DNA of 64,000 nucleotides from Alcaligenaceae bacterium (GCA_947379755.1 CANCOC010000007.1:1-64000), one strand, 5' to 3'. Positions 34,667-44,421 are shown, numbered from the stretch's first letter. Program-made: numbers and translations. Notes: generated from the sequence alone by a model not told the origin.

Positions 34667-36676
34667 TTATTCCAGACTAACCAGAACAGCCCCGTCAGAG
34701 ACCTGATCACCGACCATAAAAAATACTTCTTTGATGATTCCGTCCGCTTCGGCGTGGATCGTATGCTCCATTTTCATCGCTTCCATTACAAGCAAAGCCT
34801 GTCCCCGCCTGACCGAAGCACCCGCTTCAAAATTGATGGCAATGATTTTGCCAGGCATCGGGGCAATCATCCCACCAGCGTGCTCCAGCTCCTGATCGGC
34901 AGAATGTGCCAGCAGGTCACGCAGGATCAGCGTGGTTGACTGACCAGACTCAAACACTTGAAAGCGACCATCGCGCATCGCCACGAGACCTGTTATACGA
35001 ATGCCGGCCAGACTCAGATCCATATGCAACACATCCGTCTGGGGACTTTCATGCACACGCCAGTGTGCAGAATAAAACTGTTCATCAATTTCGATCTGCC
35101 TGAGCGGACTATCAGCAGACACGATATGCTGATGCAGCCGTACCAGGTGTGCCTGCTCACCATCTAACCAAGTGATCGCACGCTGATATTGTCCCGTTAC
35201 GCGCCAACCATCCGTGATGGACCAAGGATCAGAAGTCTGTTGTTGCGCCTCGATGGTCAGGAGTGCTGCCGTTGCCAGCGCCAGCGCTTCTTTGCGTGCC
35301 GCAGGGACGGGGGGCAATAAAGTCGCACGTTGCCGCTCAATCAGTCCAGTATCCAGATCACCCGCAGCAAAGGCCGTGTCCGTCATCAAACGACTCAGAA
35401 ACGCAACGTTGGTGTGCACCCCAGAAACATGCGTGTGCGCCAGGGCCTGCAGCATCCTTGCTCGCGCTTCATCCCGTGTGGCGCCTCGCACAATCAGCTT
35501 GGCAATCATCGGATCATAATATGGAGAAATCACATCCCCCGTACGCACACCACCATCGACACGAACCTCTGCGTTTGCAAAGGCCACATGTTCTGGTAAC
35601 CCCAGATACACCAGTGTGCCAACCGACGGCAAAAATCCTGTGTCGGGATTTTCAGCATAGATGCGCGCTTCAATTGCATGCCCGCAAAACTGCAACTGCT
35701 CCTGCACGTATGGCAGCGGCTCGCCTGCAGCAACACGCAGCTGCCACTCCACCAGATCAAGGCCTGTAATCATTTCGGTCACAGGATGCTCAACCTGCAG
35801 GCGTGTATTCATTTCCATGAAATAGAACCGGCCATCCGGCTCGACGATAAACTCCACCGTCCCGGCACCGACATACTTGACGGCACGGGCAGCCGCAATC
35901 GCAGCGTCACCCATCGCACGCCGGCGCTCTTGGGACATGTCAGGTGCAGGCGCCTCTTCGATCACTTTTTGATGCCGCCTCTGCACCGAGCAGTCACGCT
36001 CAAACAGATACACGCAGTTGCCATGCTGATCTGCAAATACCTGAATTTCAATATGACGAGGCTTTTGCAGATAACGTTCAAGCAGCACCCGCTCATCACT
36101 GAAGCTCGACAGAGATTCACGTTTGCAGGAAATCAGTGCTTCATCAAATTCCTCCGTACTGCTGACAACCCGCATCCCTTTGCCGCCACCGCCCGCACTG
36201 GCTTTGATCAATACAGGATAGCCAATTTGGTCAGCCTGCTGATGCAAAAATACCGGATCCTGATTGTCGCCATGATAGCCAGGCACCAGTGGTACGCCGG
36301 CCTGTGCCATCAAGGTTTTCGCCGCCGACTTACTTCCCATTGCAGCGATCGCAGCAGCCGGCGGACCCACGAATATCAGACCCGCCTGCGCGCAAGCTTG
36401 GGCAAAGTCCGTATTTTCCGACAGGAAGCCATAGCCCGGGTGAATCGCCTGCGCGCCACTATCAATGGCAGCCTGCAAAATCACATCGGCTTTCAGGTAA
36501 CTATCACGTGCTGGTGCTGCACCGATGCGGATCGCCACATCACACAACGCAACGTGCTTTGAATCCGCATCCGCATCCGAAAAAACTGCGATCGTTCGTA
36601 TTCCCATCTTTCGTGCAGTTGTCGCAACACGGCATGCAATTTCGCCGCGGTTTGCAATCAGCAATGTGGTGATCAT
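34667..36676 (-). CDS. liuD: methylcrotonyl-CoA carboxylase, biotin-containing (alpha) subunit
   Basis: A 669-aa protein with an N-terminal biotin carboxylase domain (LLIANRGEIACRVATTARKMG, ASAGGGGKGMRVV, EMNTRLQVEHPVTEMITG). A linker follows, then a C-terminal biotinyl domain with EAMKMEH (Lys635 is biotinylated). It carboxylates biotin with ATP and bicarbonate. With the adjacent carboxyltransferase it forms methylcrotonyl-CoA carboxylase of leucine/isovalerate breakdown. The 21-base gap to the carboxyltransferase gene and the position downstream of the isovaleryl-CoA dehydrogenase gene support this over a propionyl- or acetyl-CoA role. The last gene of the operon. Confidence 0.92.
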   Translation of the reverse strand: MITTLLIANRGEIACRVATTARKMGIRTIAVFSDADADSKHVALCDVAIRIGAAPARDSYLKADVILQAAIDSGAQAIHPGYGFLSENTDFAQACAQAGLIFVGPPAAAIAAMGSKSAAKTLMAQAGVPLVPGYHGDNQDPVFLHQQADQIGYPVLIKASAGGGGKGMRVVSSTEEFDEALISCKRESLSSFSDERVLLERYLQKPRHIEIQVFADQHGNCVYLFERDCSVQRRHQKVIEEAPAPDMSQERRRAMGDAAIAAARAVKYVGAGTVEFIVEPDGRFYFMEMNTRLQVEHPVTEMITGLDLVEWQLRVAAGEPLPYVQEQLQFCGHAIEARIYAENPDTGFLPSVGTLVYLGLPEHVAFANAEVRVDGGVRTGDVISPYYDPMIAKLIVRGATRDEARARMLQALAHTHVSGVHTNVAFLSRLMTDTAFAAGDLDTGLIERQRATLLPPVPAARKEALALATAALLTIEAQQQTSDPWSITDGWRVTGQYQRAITWLDGEQAHLVRLHQHIVSADSPLRQIEIDEQFYSAHWRVHESPQTDVLHMDLSLAGIRITGLVAMRDGRFQVFESGQSTTLILRDLLAHSADQELEHAGGMIAPMPGKIIAINFEAGASVRRGQALLVMEAMKMEHTIHAEADGIIKEVFFMVGDQVSDGAVLVSLE

Positions 36677-36697
36677 GTGGTTTCCTTTCGCTTATAT

Positions 36698-38305
36698 CTA
36701 CATGCGAAACACGCCGAAGCGTGTGTCACCGATCGGTGCATTCAGTGCGGCTGATAATCCGAGGCCCAATACCCGCCTGGTATCTGCAGGTGTGATGACA
36801 CCATCGTCCCACAGCCTGGCCGTAGCGTAATAGGGATGGCCTTCGTGCTCATACTGCTCACGTATCGGCGTCTTAAATGCCTGTTCTTCTTCTGCGGTCC
36901 AGCTGCCCCCGCGCGTCTCGATGCCTTCGCGCTTGACGGTTGCCAGCACACTTGCGGCCTGTTCGCCACCCATGACGGAGATCCGCGCATTGGGCCACAT
37001 GAAGAGCAGTCGTGGCGAAAATCCGCGTCCACACATGCCATAGTTGCCTGCACCAAACGAGCCACCAATCAACACGGTGAATTTTGGAACAGCGGCAGTA
37101 GCCACTGCGGTGACCATCTTGGCGCCATGCCTGGCAATGCCTTCATTTTCGTATTTCCGGCCCACCATGAAACCTGTAATGTTTTGCAGGAACACCAGAG
37201 GGATCTTGCGCTGTGCGCACAACTCGATGAAATGAGCACCTTTCTGAGCAGACTCTGAAAACAGAATGCCATTGTTGGCCACGATGCCAACCGGCATCCC
37301 ATGGATATGCGCAAACCCTGTCACCAGCGTCGTGCCAAATCTCGCCTTGAATTCATCAAACTCCGAGCCATCGACAATGCGCGCAATAATTTCACGCACG
37401 TCGTAGGGCTTGCGTGTATCGGCCGGAATAATGCCGTTAATCTCCTGCGGATCATATTTCGGCGGGACCACATCACGCAAAACGACCGTGTGTGGCTTTT
37501 CTCTGTTCAATCTTGCAACGGTATCGCGCGCAAGTTTCAATGCATGCAAATCACTTGTCGCCAGATGATCCACCACACCGGACAAGCGAGTATGTACATC
37601 TCCACCGCCGAGATCCTCTGCCGTCACGACCTCACCTGTTGCCGCTTTTACAAGAGGAGGTCCGCCAAGGAATATCGTTCCCTGTTGGCGCACAATAATC
37701 GACTCGTCGCTCATCGCCGGAACATACGCACCCCCTGCTGTGCAGGACCCCATGACCACTGCGATTTGTGCAATGCCACGCGCAGACATGTTTGCCTGGT
37801 TGTAAAAAATTCGCCCGAAGTGGTCCCGATCCGGAAACACCTCATCCTGTTGTGGCAAATTTGCTCCGCCCGAATCAACCAGATAAATACAAGGCAAATT
37901 ATTTTGCTCTGCAATCTCTTGCGCGCGCAGATGTTTTTTAACCGTCAAAGGATAATACGTACCGCCCTTGACTGTTGCGTCATTGCAGACGATGACACAT
38001 TCCGTTCCAGATACGCGACCGATGCCTGTAATGATGCCTGCGCTGGGTGACTCATTGTTGTACATCCCATGCGCGGCCAAGCCAGAAAGTTCAAGAAATG
38101 CAGTCCCGGGATCAATCAGTTGCTCGACACGGTCCCGCGGCAACAACTTGCCACGGGCCACATGTTTTGCACGGGCGGCCTCAGAACCTCCAAGCGCCGT
38201 TCGCTCAAGTTGTTTTTGCAGATCATCGATCTGTACCTGCATTGCCCGCGCATTGTCTGCAAAGTCTGCCGAGCGTGTGTTGATGCGTGATTCAATCTGA
38301 GGCAT
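36698..38305 (-). CDS. liuB: methylcrotonyl-CoA carboxylase, carboxyltransferase (beta) subunit
   Basis: A 535-aa carboxyltransferase that moves CO2 from biotin to 3-methylcrotonyl-CoA. The start at 38305 ([12 protein letters not shown]) is supported by AGGCGG upstream; a longer frame would overlap the dehydrogenase gene. MCC-type features include [23 protein letters not shown] (trimmed), [34 protein letters not shown]-like text and [17 protein letters not shown]. It lies between liuA (31-base gap) and liuD. Cytoplasmic. Confidence 0.93.
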   Translation of the reverse strand: MPQIESRINTRSADFADNARAMQVQIDDLQKQLERTALGGSEAARAKHVARGKLLPRDRVEQLIDPGTAFLELSGLAAHGMYNNESPSAGIITGIGRVSGTECVIVCNDATVKGGTYYPLTVKKHLRAQEIAEQNNLPCIYLVDSGGANLPQQDEVFPDRDHFGRIFYNQANMSARGIAQIAVVMGSCTAGGAYVPAMSDESIIVRQQGTIFLGGPPLVKAATGEVVTAEDLGGGDVHTRLSGVVDHLATSDLHALKLARDTVARLNREKPHTVVLRDVVPPKYDPQEINGIIPADTRKPYDVREIIARIVDGSEFDEFKARFGTTLVTGFAHIHGMPVGIVANNGILFSESAQKGAHFIELCAQRKIPLVFLQNITGFMVGRKYENEGIARHGAKMVTAVATAAVPKFTVLIGGSFGAGNYGMCGRGFSPRLLFMWPNARISVMGGEQAASVLATVKREGIETRGGSWTAEEEQAFKTPIREQYEHEGHPYYATARLWDDGVITPADTRRVLGLGLSAALNAPIGDTRFGVFRM

Positions 38306-38336
38306 GTCTACCGCCTGTTGGATATGTTCAAACTGC

Positions 38337-39515
38337 TTACATTGTTTCGTTAAAGAGTTCACGCCCGATCAGCATGCGACGGATCTCACTTGTCCCTGCA
38401 CCAATTTCATACAGTTTGGCATCGCGCCAGTATCTGCCAAGTGGGTATTCGTTGATGTAACCATTGCCACCAAAAATTTGTATGCCTTCGCCGGCCATCC
38501 AGGTTGCTTTTTCGGCACAATACAGAATCACTGCGGCACAATCTTTACGGACCTGCCTGACATGCTGGGAGCCGAGCCGGTCCAGGTTTTTACCTACCGT
38601 GTAACAAAAGGCCCGGCATGCCTGTAGCGTCGTATACATATCGGCAATCTTGCCCTGAATCAATTGAAACTCCCCAATTGACTGCCCAAACTGTTTACGA
38701 TCATGAATGTAGGGCACAACCTGATCCATCACTGCCTGCATAATGCCTAACGGTCCTCCGGCCAGCACTGCACGCTCATAATCCAGGCCGCTCATCAGCA
38801 CTTTTACCCCGCCATTGACCTCACCAAGCACATGATCGCCCGGGATGTGGCAGTTTTCAAACACAAGCTCTCCCGTGTGGCTGCCACGCATGCCAAGCTT
38901 GTCGAGTTTTTGCGCAATACTAAATCCAGGCATCCCTTTTTCTACCAGAAAGGCCGTGACGCCGCGGGCATTGTGTTCAGGATCCGTCTTTGCGTACACC
39001 ACAAGCGTATCGGCATCCGGACCGTTGGTGATCCACATTTTGGTTCCGTTGAGGACATATCCCGACCCCTCAGCATCGGCGCGCAACTTCATGCTCACGA
39101 CATCCGAACCTGCGCCCGACTCGCTCATTGCCAGCGCACCGATGTGATCGCCGGACAATAGTTTCGGTAGATATTTTCTTTTTTGTGCATCACTGCCATT
39201 GCGGTGAATCTGGTTGATACACAGATTCGAATGCGCGCCATAGGACAAGCCAATCGATGCACTGGCGCGCGAGATTTCCTCCATCACCACCATGTGCGCG
39301 AGATAGCCCATGTTGGTGCCACCATATTCTTCACTCACGGTCATGCCCATCACACCAAGGTCACCCATTTTTTTCCAGAGATGCATGGGGAACTGATCCG
39401 TCTGATCCGTTTGCGCCGCAAGCGGTGCAATTTCGGCCTGTGCAAACTGGCGCACGGCATCGCGCAGCATGTCGATGTCTTCGCCTAATTCAAAATTCAA
39501 ACCTGGAAGCTGCAT
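38337..39515 (-). CDS. liuA: isovaleryl-CoA dehydrogenase
   Basis: A 392-aa FAD-dependent acyl-CoA dehydrogenase turning isovaleryl-CoA into 3-methylcrotonyl-CoA. The catalytic base is Glu247 in [15 protein letters not shown], at the location characteristic of isovaleryl-CoA dehydrogenases rather than the C-terminal position of most other family members. The start is decided by AAGGAG six bases before the ATG at 39515 (MQLPGLNF); an ATG at 39521 abuts the site. It is the first structural gene of the liu operon, with a MerR-type palindrome upstream. Confidence 0.94.
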   Translation of the reverse strand: MQLPGLNFELGEDIDMLRDAVRQFAQAEIAPLAAQTDQTDQFPMHLWKKMGDLGVMGMTVSEEYGGTNMGYLAHMVVMEEISRASASIGLSYGAHSNLCINQIHRNGSDAQKRKYLPKLLSGDHIGALAMSESGAGSDVVSMKLRADAEGSGYVLNGTKMWITNGPDADTLVVYAKTDPEHNARGVTAFLVEKGMPGFSIAQKLDKLGMRGSHTGELVFENCHIPGDHVLGEVNGGVKVLMSGLDYERAVLAGGPLGIMQAVMDQVVPYIHDRKQFGQSIGEFQLIQGKIADMYTTLQACRAFCYTVGKNLDRLGSQHVRQVRKDCAAVILYCAEKATWMAGEGIQIFGGNGYINEYPLGRYWRDAKLYEIGAGTSEIRRMLIGRELFNETM

Positions 39516-39582
39516 ATTCATCTCCTTGGCATGCAAGACCGCAGCACGCGAACTTGCCTGGCGTCCTTCGCCATATTGTTAG

Positions 39583-39604
39583 TTTACGTTTACGTAAACG
39601 TAAA
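39583..39604. promoter_or_regulatory. LiuR-type operator upstream of liuA
   Basis: A perfect 22-bp palindrome with half-site TTTACGTTTAC. It matches the known LiuR (MerR-family) motif and lies between liuR and liuA, 68 bases before the liuA start. An ATAGGG/CCCTAT hairpin lies just upstream at 39612-39627. Confidence 0.8.
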
Positions 39605-39634
39605 GTGAACATAGGGCTAACCCTATGAAACAAT

Positions 39635-40015
39635 TCATTCTTTTGCTTTTAGCAGTGCTTCGCATTGTAAAAACTGTTGAGTGATTTCAGTCAATGTTTC
39701 TTCGAGATCCCGTCTTTGTTGCAAAAGCGTCTCGCGCTGCCTGTGCAGGACGGACAAATAGTGCTTGAGCTGCGGCGTCGTATCGCGCGGGCCTTCATAC
39801 ATATCGATCAGATCACGGATTTCCGAGAGCTGAAAGCCCAGTCGCTTGCCTCGCAGGGCAAGCTTTAAACGGGTCCGGTCACGGCTGACGTAAACGCGAT
39901 TGCGTCCTTCGCGCGCAGGACTCAGGATGCCCTGATCTTCATAAAAGCGGATGGTACGTGGTGTGATGTCGAACTCTTTGGATAAATCCGAAATAGTCCA
40001 GGTCTGAGTAACCAT
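39635..40015 (-). CDS. liuR: MerR-family regulator of the liu operon
   Basis: A 126-aa MerR-type regulator. The start at 40015 gives MVTQTWTISDLSKEF; an upstream ATG at 40063 is possible, and neither has a strong ribosome site. The winged helix is ITPRTIRFYEDQGILSPAREGRNRVYVSRD, in which RFYEDQG(I/L)L is the family hallmark; the C-terminal half is a coiled-coil dimer helix. LiuR represses leucine-catabolism genes by binding a TTTACGTAAACG-type palindrome. Such sites lie on both sides of the gene. It is upstream of liuA on the same strand and divergent from the hydrolase operon. Confidence 0.9.
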   Translation of the reverse strand: MVTQTWTISDLSKEFDITPRTIRFYEDQGILSPAREGRNRVYVSRDRTRLKLALRGKRLGFQLSEIRDLIDMYEGPRDTTPQLKHYLSVLHRQRETLLQQRRDLEETLTEITQQFLQCEALLKAKE

Positions 40016-40098
40016 AATTGAGTGTAGCTTTGCCGATCGCGCGAAATGAATGTGTCTGAACAAGTAGACTAGTGAATGAATGATTAACCAGTAGATTG

Positions 40099-40114
40099 AC
40101 GTTTACGTAAACGT
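40099..40114. promoter_or_regulatory. second LiuR-type operator (liuR / divergent operon)
   Basis: ACGTTTACGTAAACGT is a perfect 16-bp palindrome sharing its core with the liuA site. It sits between liuR and the divergent hydrolase gene. A TTGACG start and a TATGAT just after the core look like promoter elements, but their spacing is too short for a standard pair. It probably controls both liuR and the divergent operon. Confidence 0.75.
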
Positions 40115-40158
40115 TATGATGACTTGAACTCGCCGTCAAGTCTGGAGACAACAAAAGA

Positions 40159-41238
40159 ATGAATCCGCAAGACAAAAAAATGCATCCTCAAGAGCACGAA
40201 CTCACCTATCCTCATGGAGATACCCTGCCCGAACCCGGGAGCACCATTGAGCTTGCACCCGGTGTGCGTTGGATCAGAATGCCGCTGCCTTTCGCGCTCG
40301 ACCATATCAACTTATGGCTGCTCCGGGACCGGATCGACGGGGTTGAAGGCTGGACCATCGTGGATTGCGGAATTCACCGTGACGAAGTCAAAGTACTGTG
40401 GGAAAAAATATTCGAGACACAACTCGAAGGCATGCCCGTCTTGCGAGTGATCGTGACGCACATGCATCCTGATCACGTCGGCCTGGCACACTGGCTGTGC
40501 GACCGCTGGAGCGTCCCTCTGCAAATGAGCATGACCGATTACATGGTGGCCAGACTCTGGTCCGCGTTGACCGATGGCGGAGCCTCAGGTGGCGAAAGTG
40601 CCGTGCAACACTTCATGCGTCATGGACTCACCGATCCAGAGTCACAAGAAAAAATCCGCGCACGGTCTTCCTATTATTCTGGCATGGTCCCAAGCGTACC
40701 CAAAACATTCATCCGGATCTTTGATGGCAGTCACATCGAGATTGGTGGACAGGTATGGCAGGCGATCGTGGGATATGGACATGCGCCGGAACACATGTCC
40801 TTCTACTGTGCCAACAACAACGTGCTGATCTCGGGCGATATGGTGTTGCCACGGATTTCAACCAACGTGAGCGTATTTGATTACGAACCGATGGGCAATC
40901 CTTTGCCTGCCTATCTGACTTCACTGGACGCCTATAAACCTCTGCCTGCCAACACCCTGGTGCTACCGTCACATGGCAGGCCTTTCAGGGGCCTGCATGC
41001 CCGCGTTGCGCAGCAACATGCGCATCACGCAGAGCGTTTAAAGGAAGTACTTGAGGCCTGCATCACGCCACAATCCACGACAGATATTTTGCCCGTATTA
41101 TTTAAACGCAAACTGGACTTGCACCAGACAACTTTTGCAATGGGTGAAGCCATCGCCCATCTACATGCACTATATTTTGATGGAAAGCTTTCACGCGAAG
41201 AATGTGCAGATGGCATCATTCGCTTTACAAAAACTTAA
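40159..41238 (+). CDS. metallo-beta-lactamase-fold hydrolase
   Basis: A 359-aa metallo-hydrolase with the zinc motif HMHPDHVG (His101, His103, Asp105, His106). Later, GYGHAPEHMSFYC and SGDMVLPRIS supply the further metal His and Asp. Family members include glyoxalase II, lactonases and thioesterases; substrate unknown. GGAG lies about 12 bases upstream. Its position behind a LiuR-type operator suggests co-regulation with leucine breakdown, perhaps as a thioesterase for branched CoA intermediates (inference). First gene of a three-gene operon. Confidence 0.9.
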   Translation: MNPQDKKMHPQEHELTYPHGDTLPEPGSTIELAPGVRWIRMPLPFALDHINLWLLRDRIDGVEGWTIVDCGIHRDEVKVLWEKIFETQLEGMPVLRVIVTHMHPDHVGLAHWLCDRWSVPLQMSMTDYMVARLWSALTDGGASGGESAVQHFMRHGLTDPESQEKIRARSSYYSGMVPSVPKTFIRIFDGSHIEIGGQVWQAIVGYGHAPEHMSFYCANNNVLISGDMVLPRISTNVSVFDYEPMGNPLPAYLTSLDAYKPLPANTLVLPSHGRPFRGLHARVAQQHAHHAERLKEVLEACITPQSTTDILPVLFKRKLDLHQTTFAMGEAIAHLHALYFDGKLSREECADGIIRFTKT

Positions 41239-41247
41239 GAGGCCGGC

Positions 41248-42435
41248 ATGACGACGCACCACCTGGATACTCAATTGCTGCATATTGGCAGCGCACCCTT
41301 TGATCCAAAAAGCGGCACGGCACCTGTCAGTCTGCCTGCAATCCGCACAAGCACCGTACGCTTCGAAAATCTCGAAGCACTTGAGCGTGCGTTTGCAAAA
41401 CGTGCGGCGGGCGAACGCTCGATCACCTACGGTCGCTCGGGGATGGATACGCATCGTGCACTCGAAGAGGTCTTCATGGAACTCGAAGGTGGCACCTATT
41501 GCGTGCTCGCACCCTCTGGCATGGCTGCCATTAATATTGCATTTCTTGGTTTGCTTAAAACTGGCGATCACGTGCTGGTTGGCGACTGCGTATATGGACC
41601 AGTGCGCAACCTTGATCGGGCACTTTTGCAGGGTCTTGGTATTGAAGTCACGTATTTTGCGCCCGGCCGCGACGATGTCGCAGCACTGATTCAGCCAAAC
41701 ACAAAAGTGGTTTACGTAGAGTCACCCGGCTCACTGCTTTTTGAAATGATCGACATGATTGCCCTGGCTGCCGTCGCTAAAGACAACGGATTGATTCTGG
41801 TCTCGGATAACACCTGGGGGTCGGGTTACATCTATCGCCCGCTTGCGCTTGGTGCGGATGTCTCTGTCGTTGCAGGAACAAAATATATTGCGGGTCACTC
41901 TGATGTCATGCTTGGCGCCGTCATTGTCAAAGACGAAAAAATCGCCGCACGCATCCACTCTGCACAGTACGCCATGGGAAATTCACTCAGTGCGGATGAT
42001 GCCTGGCTAGCACTGCGTGGCGTCAAAACAATGGCCGTTCGCATGGCACAGCACGCACGCAACGCCCTTGAAGTCTGCAAGTTTTTTGATTCACGCAAAG
42101 AAGTCGCACGCATCTTTCATCCTGCATGGCACAAAGACGCAGGCTTTGGACTCTGGCAGCGTGACTGCACGGGCTCAAACGGAATGGTATCCGTTGAACT
42201 GAACTGTTCACCCGAAGCCGCAAAAAAATTCGTCAATGCACTGACATTATTTGGTATCGGCTTTTCGTGGGGTGGCTTTGAAAGCCTTGTGCAATGGGTC
42301 GATCCCGGCGTGCTCGCTTCACACGCCTACTGGAGCAGCGAAGGGCACGCGCTGATTCGACTGCACATCGGTCTCGAGTCCACGATTGATCTGGTCGAAG
42401 ACCTTGCGCAGGCCCTGGATAAAATCAACCATTAA
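41248..42435 (+). CDS. metC: cystathionine beta-lyase-type PLP enzyme
   Basis: A 395-aa member of the Cys/Met-metabolism PLP family. The PLP Lys212 is in GTKYIAGHSDVM, and the DNTWGSGY segment carries the Asp that binds the PLP ring nitrogen. Family enzymes cleave cystathionine to homocysteine, pyruvate and ammonia, or have related lyase activity. The sequence style (RTSTVRFENLEAL near the N-terminus) favours cystathionine beta-lyase, but a relative with another substrate is possible. Spacing of nine bases from the hydrolase gene indicates one operon, probably under LiuR control. Confidence 0.88.
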   Translation: MTTHHLDTQLLHIGSAPFDPKSGTAPVSLPAIRTSTVRFENLEALERAFAKRAAGERSITYGRSGMDTHRALEEVFMELEGGTYCVLAPSGMAAINIAFLGLLKTGDHVLVGDCVYGPVRNLDRALLQGLGIEVTYFAPGRDDVAALIQPNTKVVYVESPGSLLFEMIDMIALAAVAKDNGLILVSDNTWGSGYIYRPLALGADVSVVAGTKYIAGHSDVMLGAVIVKDEKIAARIHSAQYAMGNSLSADDAWLALRGVKTMAVRMAQHARNALEVCKFFDSRKEVARIFHPAWHKDAGFGLWQRDCTGSNGMVSVELNCSPEAAKKFVNALTLFGIGFSWGGFESLVQWVDPGVLASHAYWSSEGHALIRLHIGLESTIDLVEDLAQALDKINH

Positions 42436-42483
42436 TTCCAGACAGTTCACTACACCTTTTTTCTGAATACGTAAGGCTTAAAA

Positions 42484-42786
42484 ATGTCGACACCCAAAGG
42501 TTATGTATACGTTGAGCTCGTGGTACGCGATGCTGAAAACTTCAAAACACACTATCAGCCAAAATCAACAGCGGCAGTTGCCGCCTTTGGAGGAAAGTTC
42601 CTCATGCGCGGCGGTGATGTCGCTATCAAAGCAGGCCCCTCTGACGAACGGCGCCGTGTCCTGATTGAGTTTGATAGCTACCAACAAGCGCATGCCTTCT
42701 GGGATTCTCCACAGCAACAAGAAGCAAAAACCTATCGCGACAAATATGCTCACACTATTACTTTTTATCTGATGCAAGGTGCCTGA
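42484..42786 (+). CDS. DUF1330 domain protein
   Basis: A 100-aa protein of the DUF1330 family, which has a ferredoxin-like alpha-beta dimer fold. It has the typical opening GYVYVELVVRDAENFKTHYQP, then KFLMRGGDV and RRVLIEFDSYQQAHAFWDSP. No enzymatic function is established. It follows the PLP-enzyme gene by 48 bases, with AAGG upstream of the ATG, and probably belongs to the same operon. Two hairpins follow the stop. Confidence 0.9.
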   Translation: MSTPKGYVYVELVVRDAENFKTHYQPKSTAAVAAFGGKFLMRGGDVAIKAGPSDERRRVLIEFDSYQQAHAFWDSPQQQEAKTYRDKYAHTITFYLMQGA

Positions 42787-42838
42787 CAGTAAATAATGTT
42801 TCCTGTCAGGCGGCGATCCTGGATTTCACTCCAGGATC
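42782..42838. terminator. tandem hairpins between DUF1330 and terC genes
   Basis: CCTGACAG/CTGTCAGG (8 bp) is followed by GATCCTGGA/TCCAGGATC (9 bp, 6-base loop). They lie between two convergent genes. The second is followed by only three T, so it may act as a bidirectional but weak terminator. Confidence 0.65.
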
Positions 42839-42843
42839 TTTGA

Positions 42844-43596
42844 TCAGGACGGCTTTGATTTGGAGCGCGCCCGGATATTCAAAAACTCAACCCCGAGTGA
42901 AAACCCCATCGCAACATACACATACCCTTTGGGGATATGTACATTCATACTTTCAGCAACAAGCACCATTCCGATCATTGTTAAAAACGATAATGCAAGC
43001 ACCTTGATTGAAGGATGACGCTGCACAAACTCTCCGATAGGCTTTGCCGCGAAGAGCATGACGACCATTGATGCAATCACCGCTGCAATCATGATGGAGA
43101 TCTCATCGACGAGACCAACGGCGGTAATCACGCTATCAAGCGAAAATACAATATCAAGAATGCCGACCTGTACAACAGTCCCCCAGAATGCCTTTCGTTT
43201 GGCGGTATGAAGCGCACCAGGCATCGTGACGTTGTCCGATGCGGCATGCTCTTGTGCATGTCCCTCAACTTCAAGAAATATTTCCCTGGAGGCTTTCCAC
43301 AACAAAAACAACCCTCCTACCAATAGTATTAAGTCTCTGCCGCTGAGATCCTGAGAAAAGACTGTGAACAAGGGCTCTGTCAGCCCCATCACCCAACTCA
43401 GGCTCAGCAACAACAGTACCCGCGTTACCAATGCAAACATCAGCCCGAATCGGCGTACCTGGTCTCGCATCTCCTCAGGCAAACGATTTGCGAGGATGGT
43501 GATAAAAATTATATTGTCGATACCAAGGACGATTTCAAGCGCTGCCAGAGTAAAAAATGCAATGAGAGTATTGGGATCAGACAAAAATTCAAACAT
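42844..43596 (-). CDS. TerC family integral membrane protein
   Basis: A 250-aa inner-membrane protein with seven to eight hydrophobic segments. The TerC signatures ALEIVLGIDNIIFITILANRL and QVGILDIVFSLDSVITAVG, each with conserved Asp residues, are both present. Members include tellurite-resistance TerC, Alx and YoaE, and some export manganese. No yybP-type riboswitch was seen in the short upstream region. It is convergent with the DUF1330 gene and downstream of dsbA, from which it is separated by a terminator. Confidence 0.93.
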   Translation of the reverse strand: MFEFLSDPNTLIAFFTLAALEIVLGIDNIIFITILANRLPEEMRDQVRRFGLMFALVTRVLLLLSLSWVMGLTEPLFTVFSQDLSGRDLILLVGGLFLLWKASREIFLEVEGHAQEHAASDNVTMPGALHTAKRKAFWGTVVQVGILDIVFSLDSVITAVGLVDEISIMIAAVIASMVVMLFAAKPIGEFVQRHPSIKVLALSFLTMIGMVLVAESMNVHIPKGYVYVAMGFSLGVEFLNIRARSKSKPS

Positions 43597-43667
43597 GATT
43601 TGGATGCCGTGTTGTTGATGTGAGCAGGCTCACGATTGTCAGAACGCCAGCATGCTGAGCGCGAAGT

Positions 43668-43692
43668 AAAAAACGCCCCAACCAGTGGGGCG
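43668..43692 (-). terminator. Rho-independent terminator of dsbA
   Basis: On the minus strand GCCCCA/TGGGGC, with the short loop CTGGT, is followed by GTTTTTT. It lies about 50 bases after the dsbA stop. Confidence 0.85.
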
Positions 43693-43743
43693 CACATCTT
43701 CATTCATCCTGTCCGCGTGTGAGTATCGCCCACTTGAACATTT

Positions 43744-44382
43744 TTATTTGGCACTGAGCTGCTTAATAAGTTCTGCTGCCACATCAATCGTTTCCTGATA
43801 GCCACCCGCCTCGGATGGCGAGGTGAGATAACGACCTCCAACACCGAGCGAAGGTGTACCCTGTACTTTATAAGCGGTTGCCAGCTGATCCGCCCGAACT
43901 GATTTTGAGGTCACGCCAAACGAATCAAACACCGCTTCAAATTTCGCACGATCAACACCCTGCGCAGCGACCCAGGCAATCACATCTGACTTGCTAAAGA
44001 GTTTCTTTTTGTCCTCGTGAATGGCCAGGAATACTTTAGGATGCAGATCCAGACGATTCATTGCTTCGAGCGAATAATACAGCTGCTGCAAAGGTTTCAT
44101 GCTGGTATTGAATGCAATCGGCACGGGCTTGAACACGACATTGGCCGGCAAGCCTTTAGTCCATTTTTCGATCAGCGGCTCGAGCACTGCGCAATGTGTA
44201 CAGCCGTAAGAAAAAAATTCCAGCACCTCGATTTTTCCTGGTTCGGTCGGCTGGGCAGGATTAATTTCAATGTATTTAGCTTTGGCTACAGGCGCGCCCT
44301 GAGCCAGTCCGGCAGGTGAAAAAAAGACTGCCGCTGCTGCCGCAATGACACCCAGAACGCGAGGAATCGATATAAAGCTCAT
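43744..44382 (-). CDS. dsbA: thiol:disulfide interchange protein DsbA
   Basis: A 212-aa periplasmic oxidoreductase that puts disulfides into exported proteins, re-oxidised by DsbB. It has a signal peptide (VLGVIAAAAAVFFSP, cleavage near GLAQ) and the thioredoxin-fold CTHC active site (Cys61-Cys64) in FFSYGCTHCA. The cis-Pro loop is VQGTPSLGV. GGAG stands six bases before the start. Third gene of the argS-SPOR-dsbA run, ending in a terminator. Confidence 0.95.
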   Translation of the reverse strand: MSFISIPRVLGVIAAAAAVFFSPAGLAQGAPVAKAKYIEINPAQPTEPGKIEVLEFFSYGCTHCAVLEPLIEKWTKGLPANVVFKPVPIAFNTSMKPLQQLYYSLEAMNRLDLHPKVFLAIHEDKKKLFSKSDVIAWVAAQGVDRAKFEAVFDSFGVTSKSVRADQLATAYKVQGTPSLGVGGRYLTSPSEAGGYQETIDVAAELIKQLSAK

Positions 44383-44421
44383 TATTGCTCCACTATCCGT
44401 GAATGATTAAAACAATTGTGT

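Noticed and set aside
34601-34939. Open plus-strand frame of 112 codons across the 3' end of liuD
   Set aside because: It runs through the conserved biotinyl-domain coding sequence of liuD on the other strand and has no ribosome site or recognisable domain.
43597-43670. Manganese (yybP-ykoY) riboswitch before terC
   Set aside because: The upstream region is under 80 bases and shows none of the conserved motif; it holds the dsbA terminator instead.
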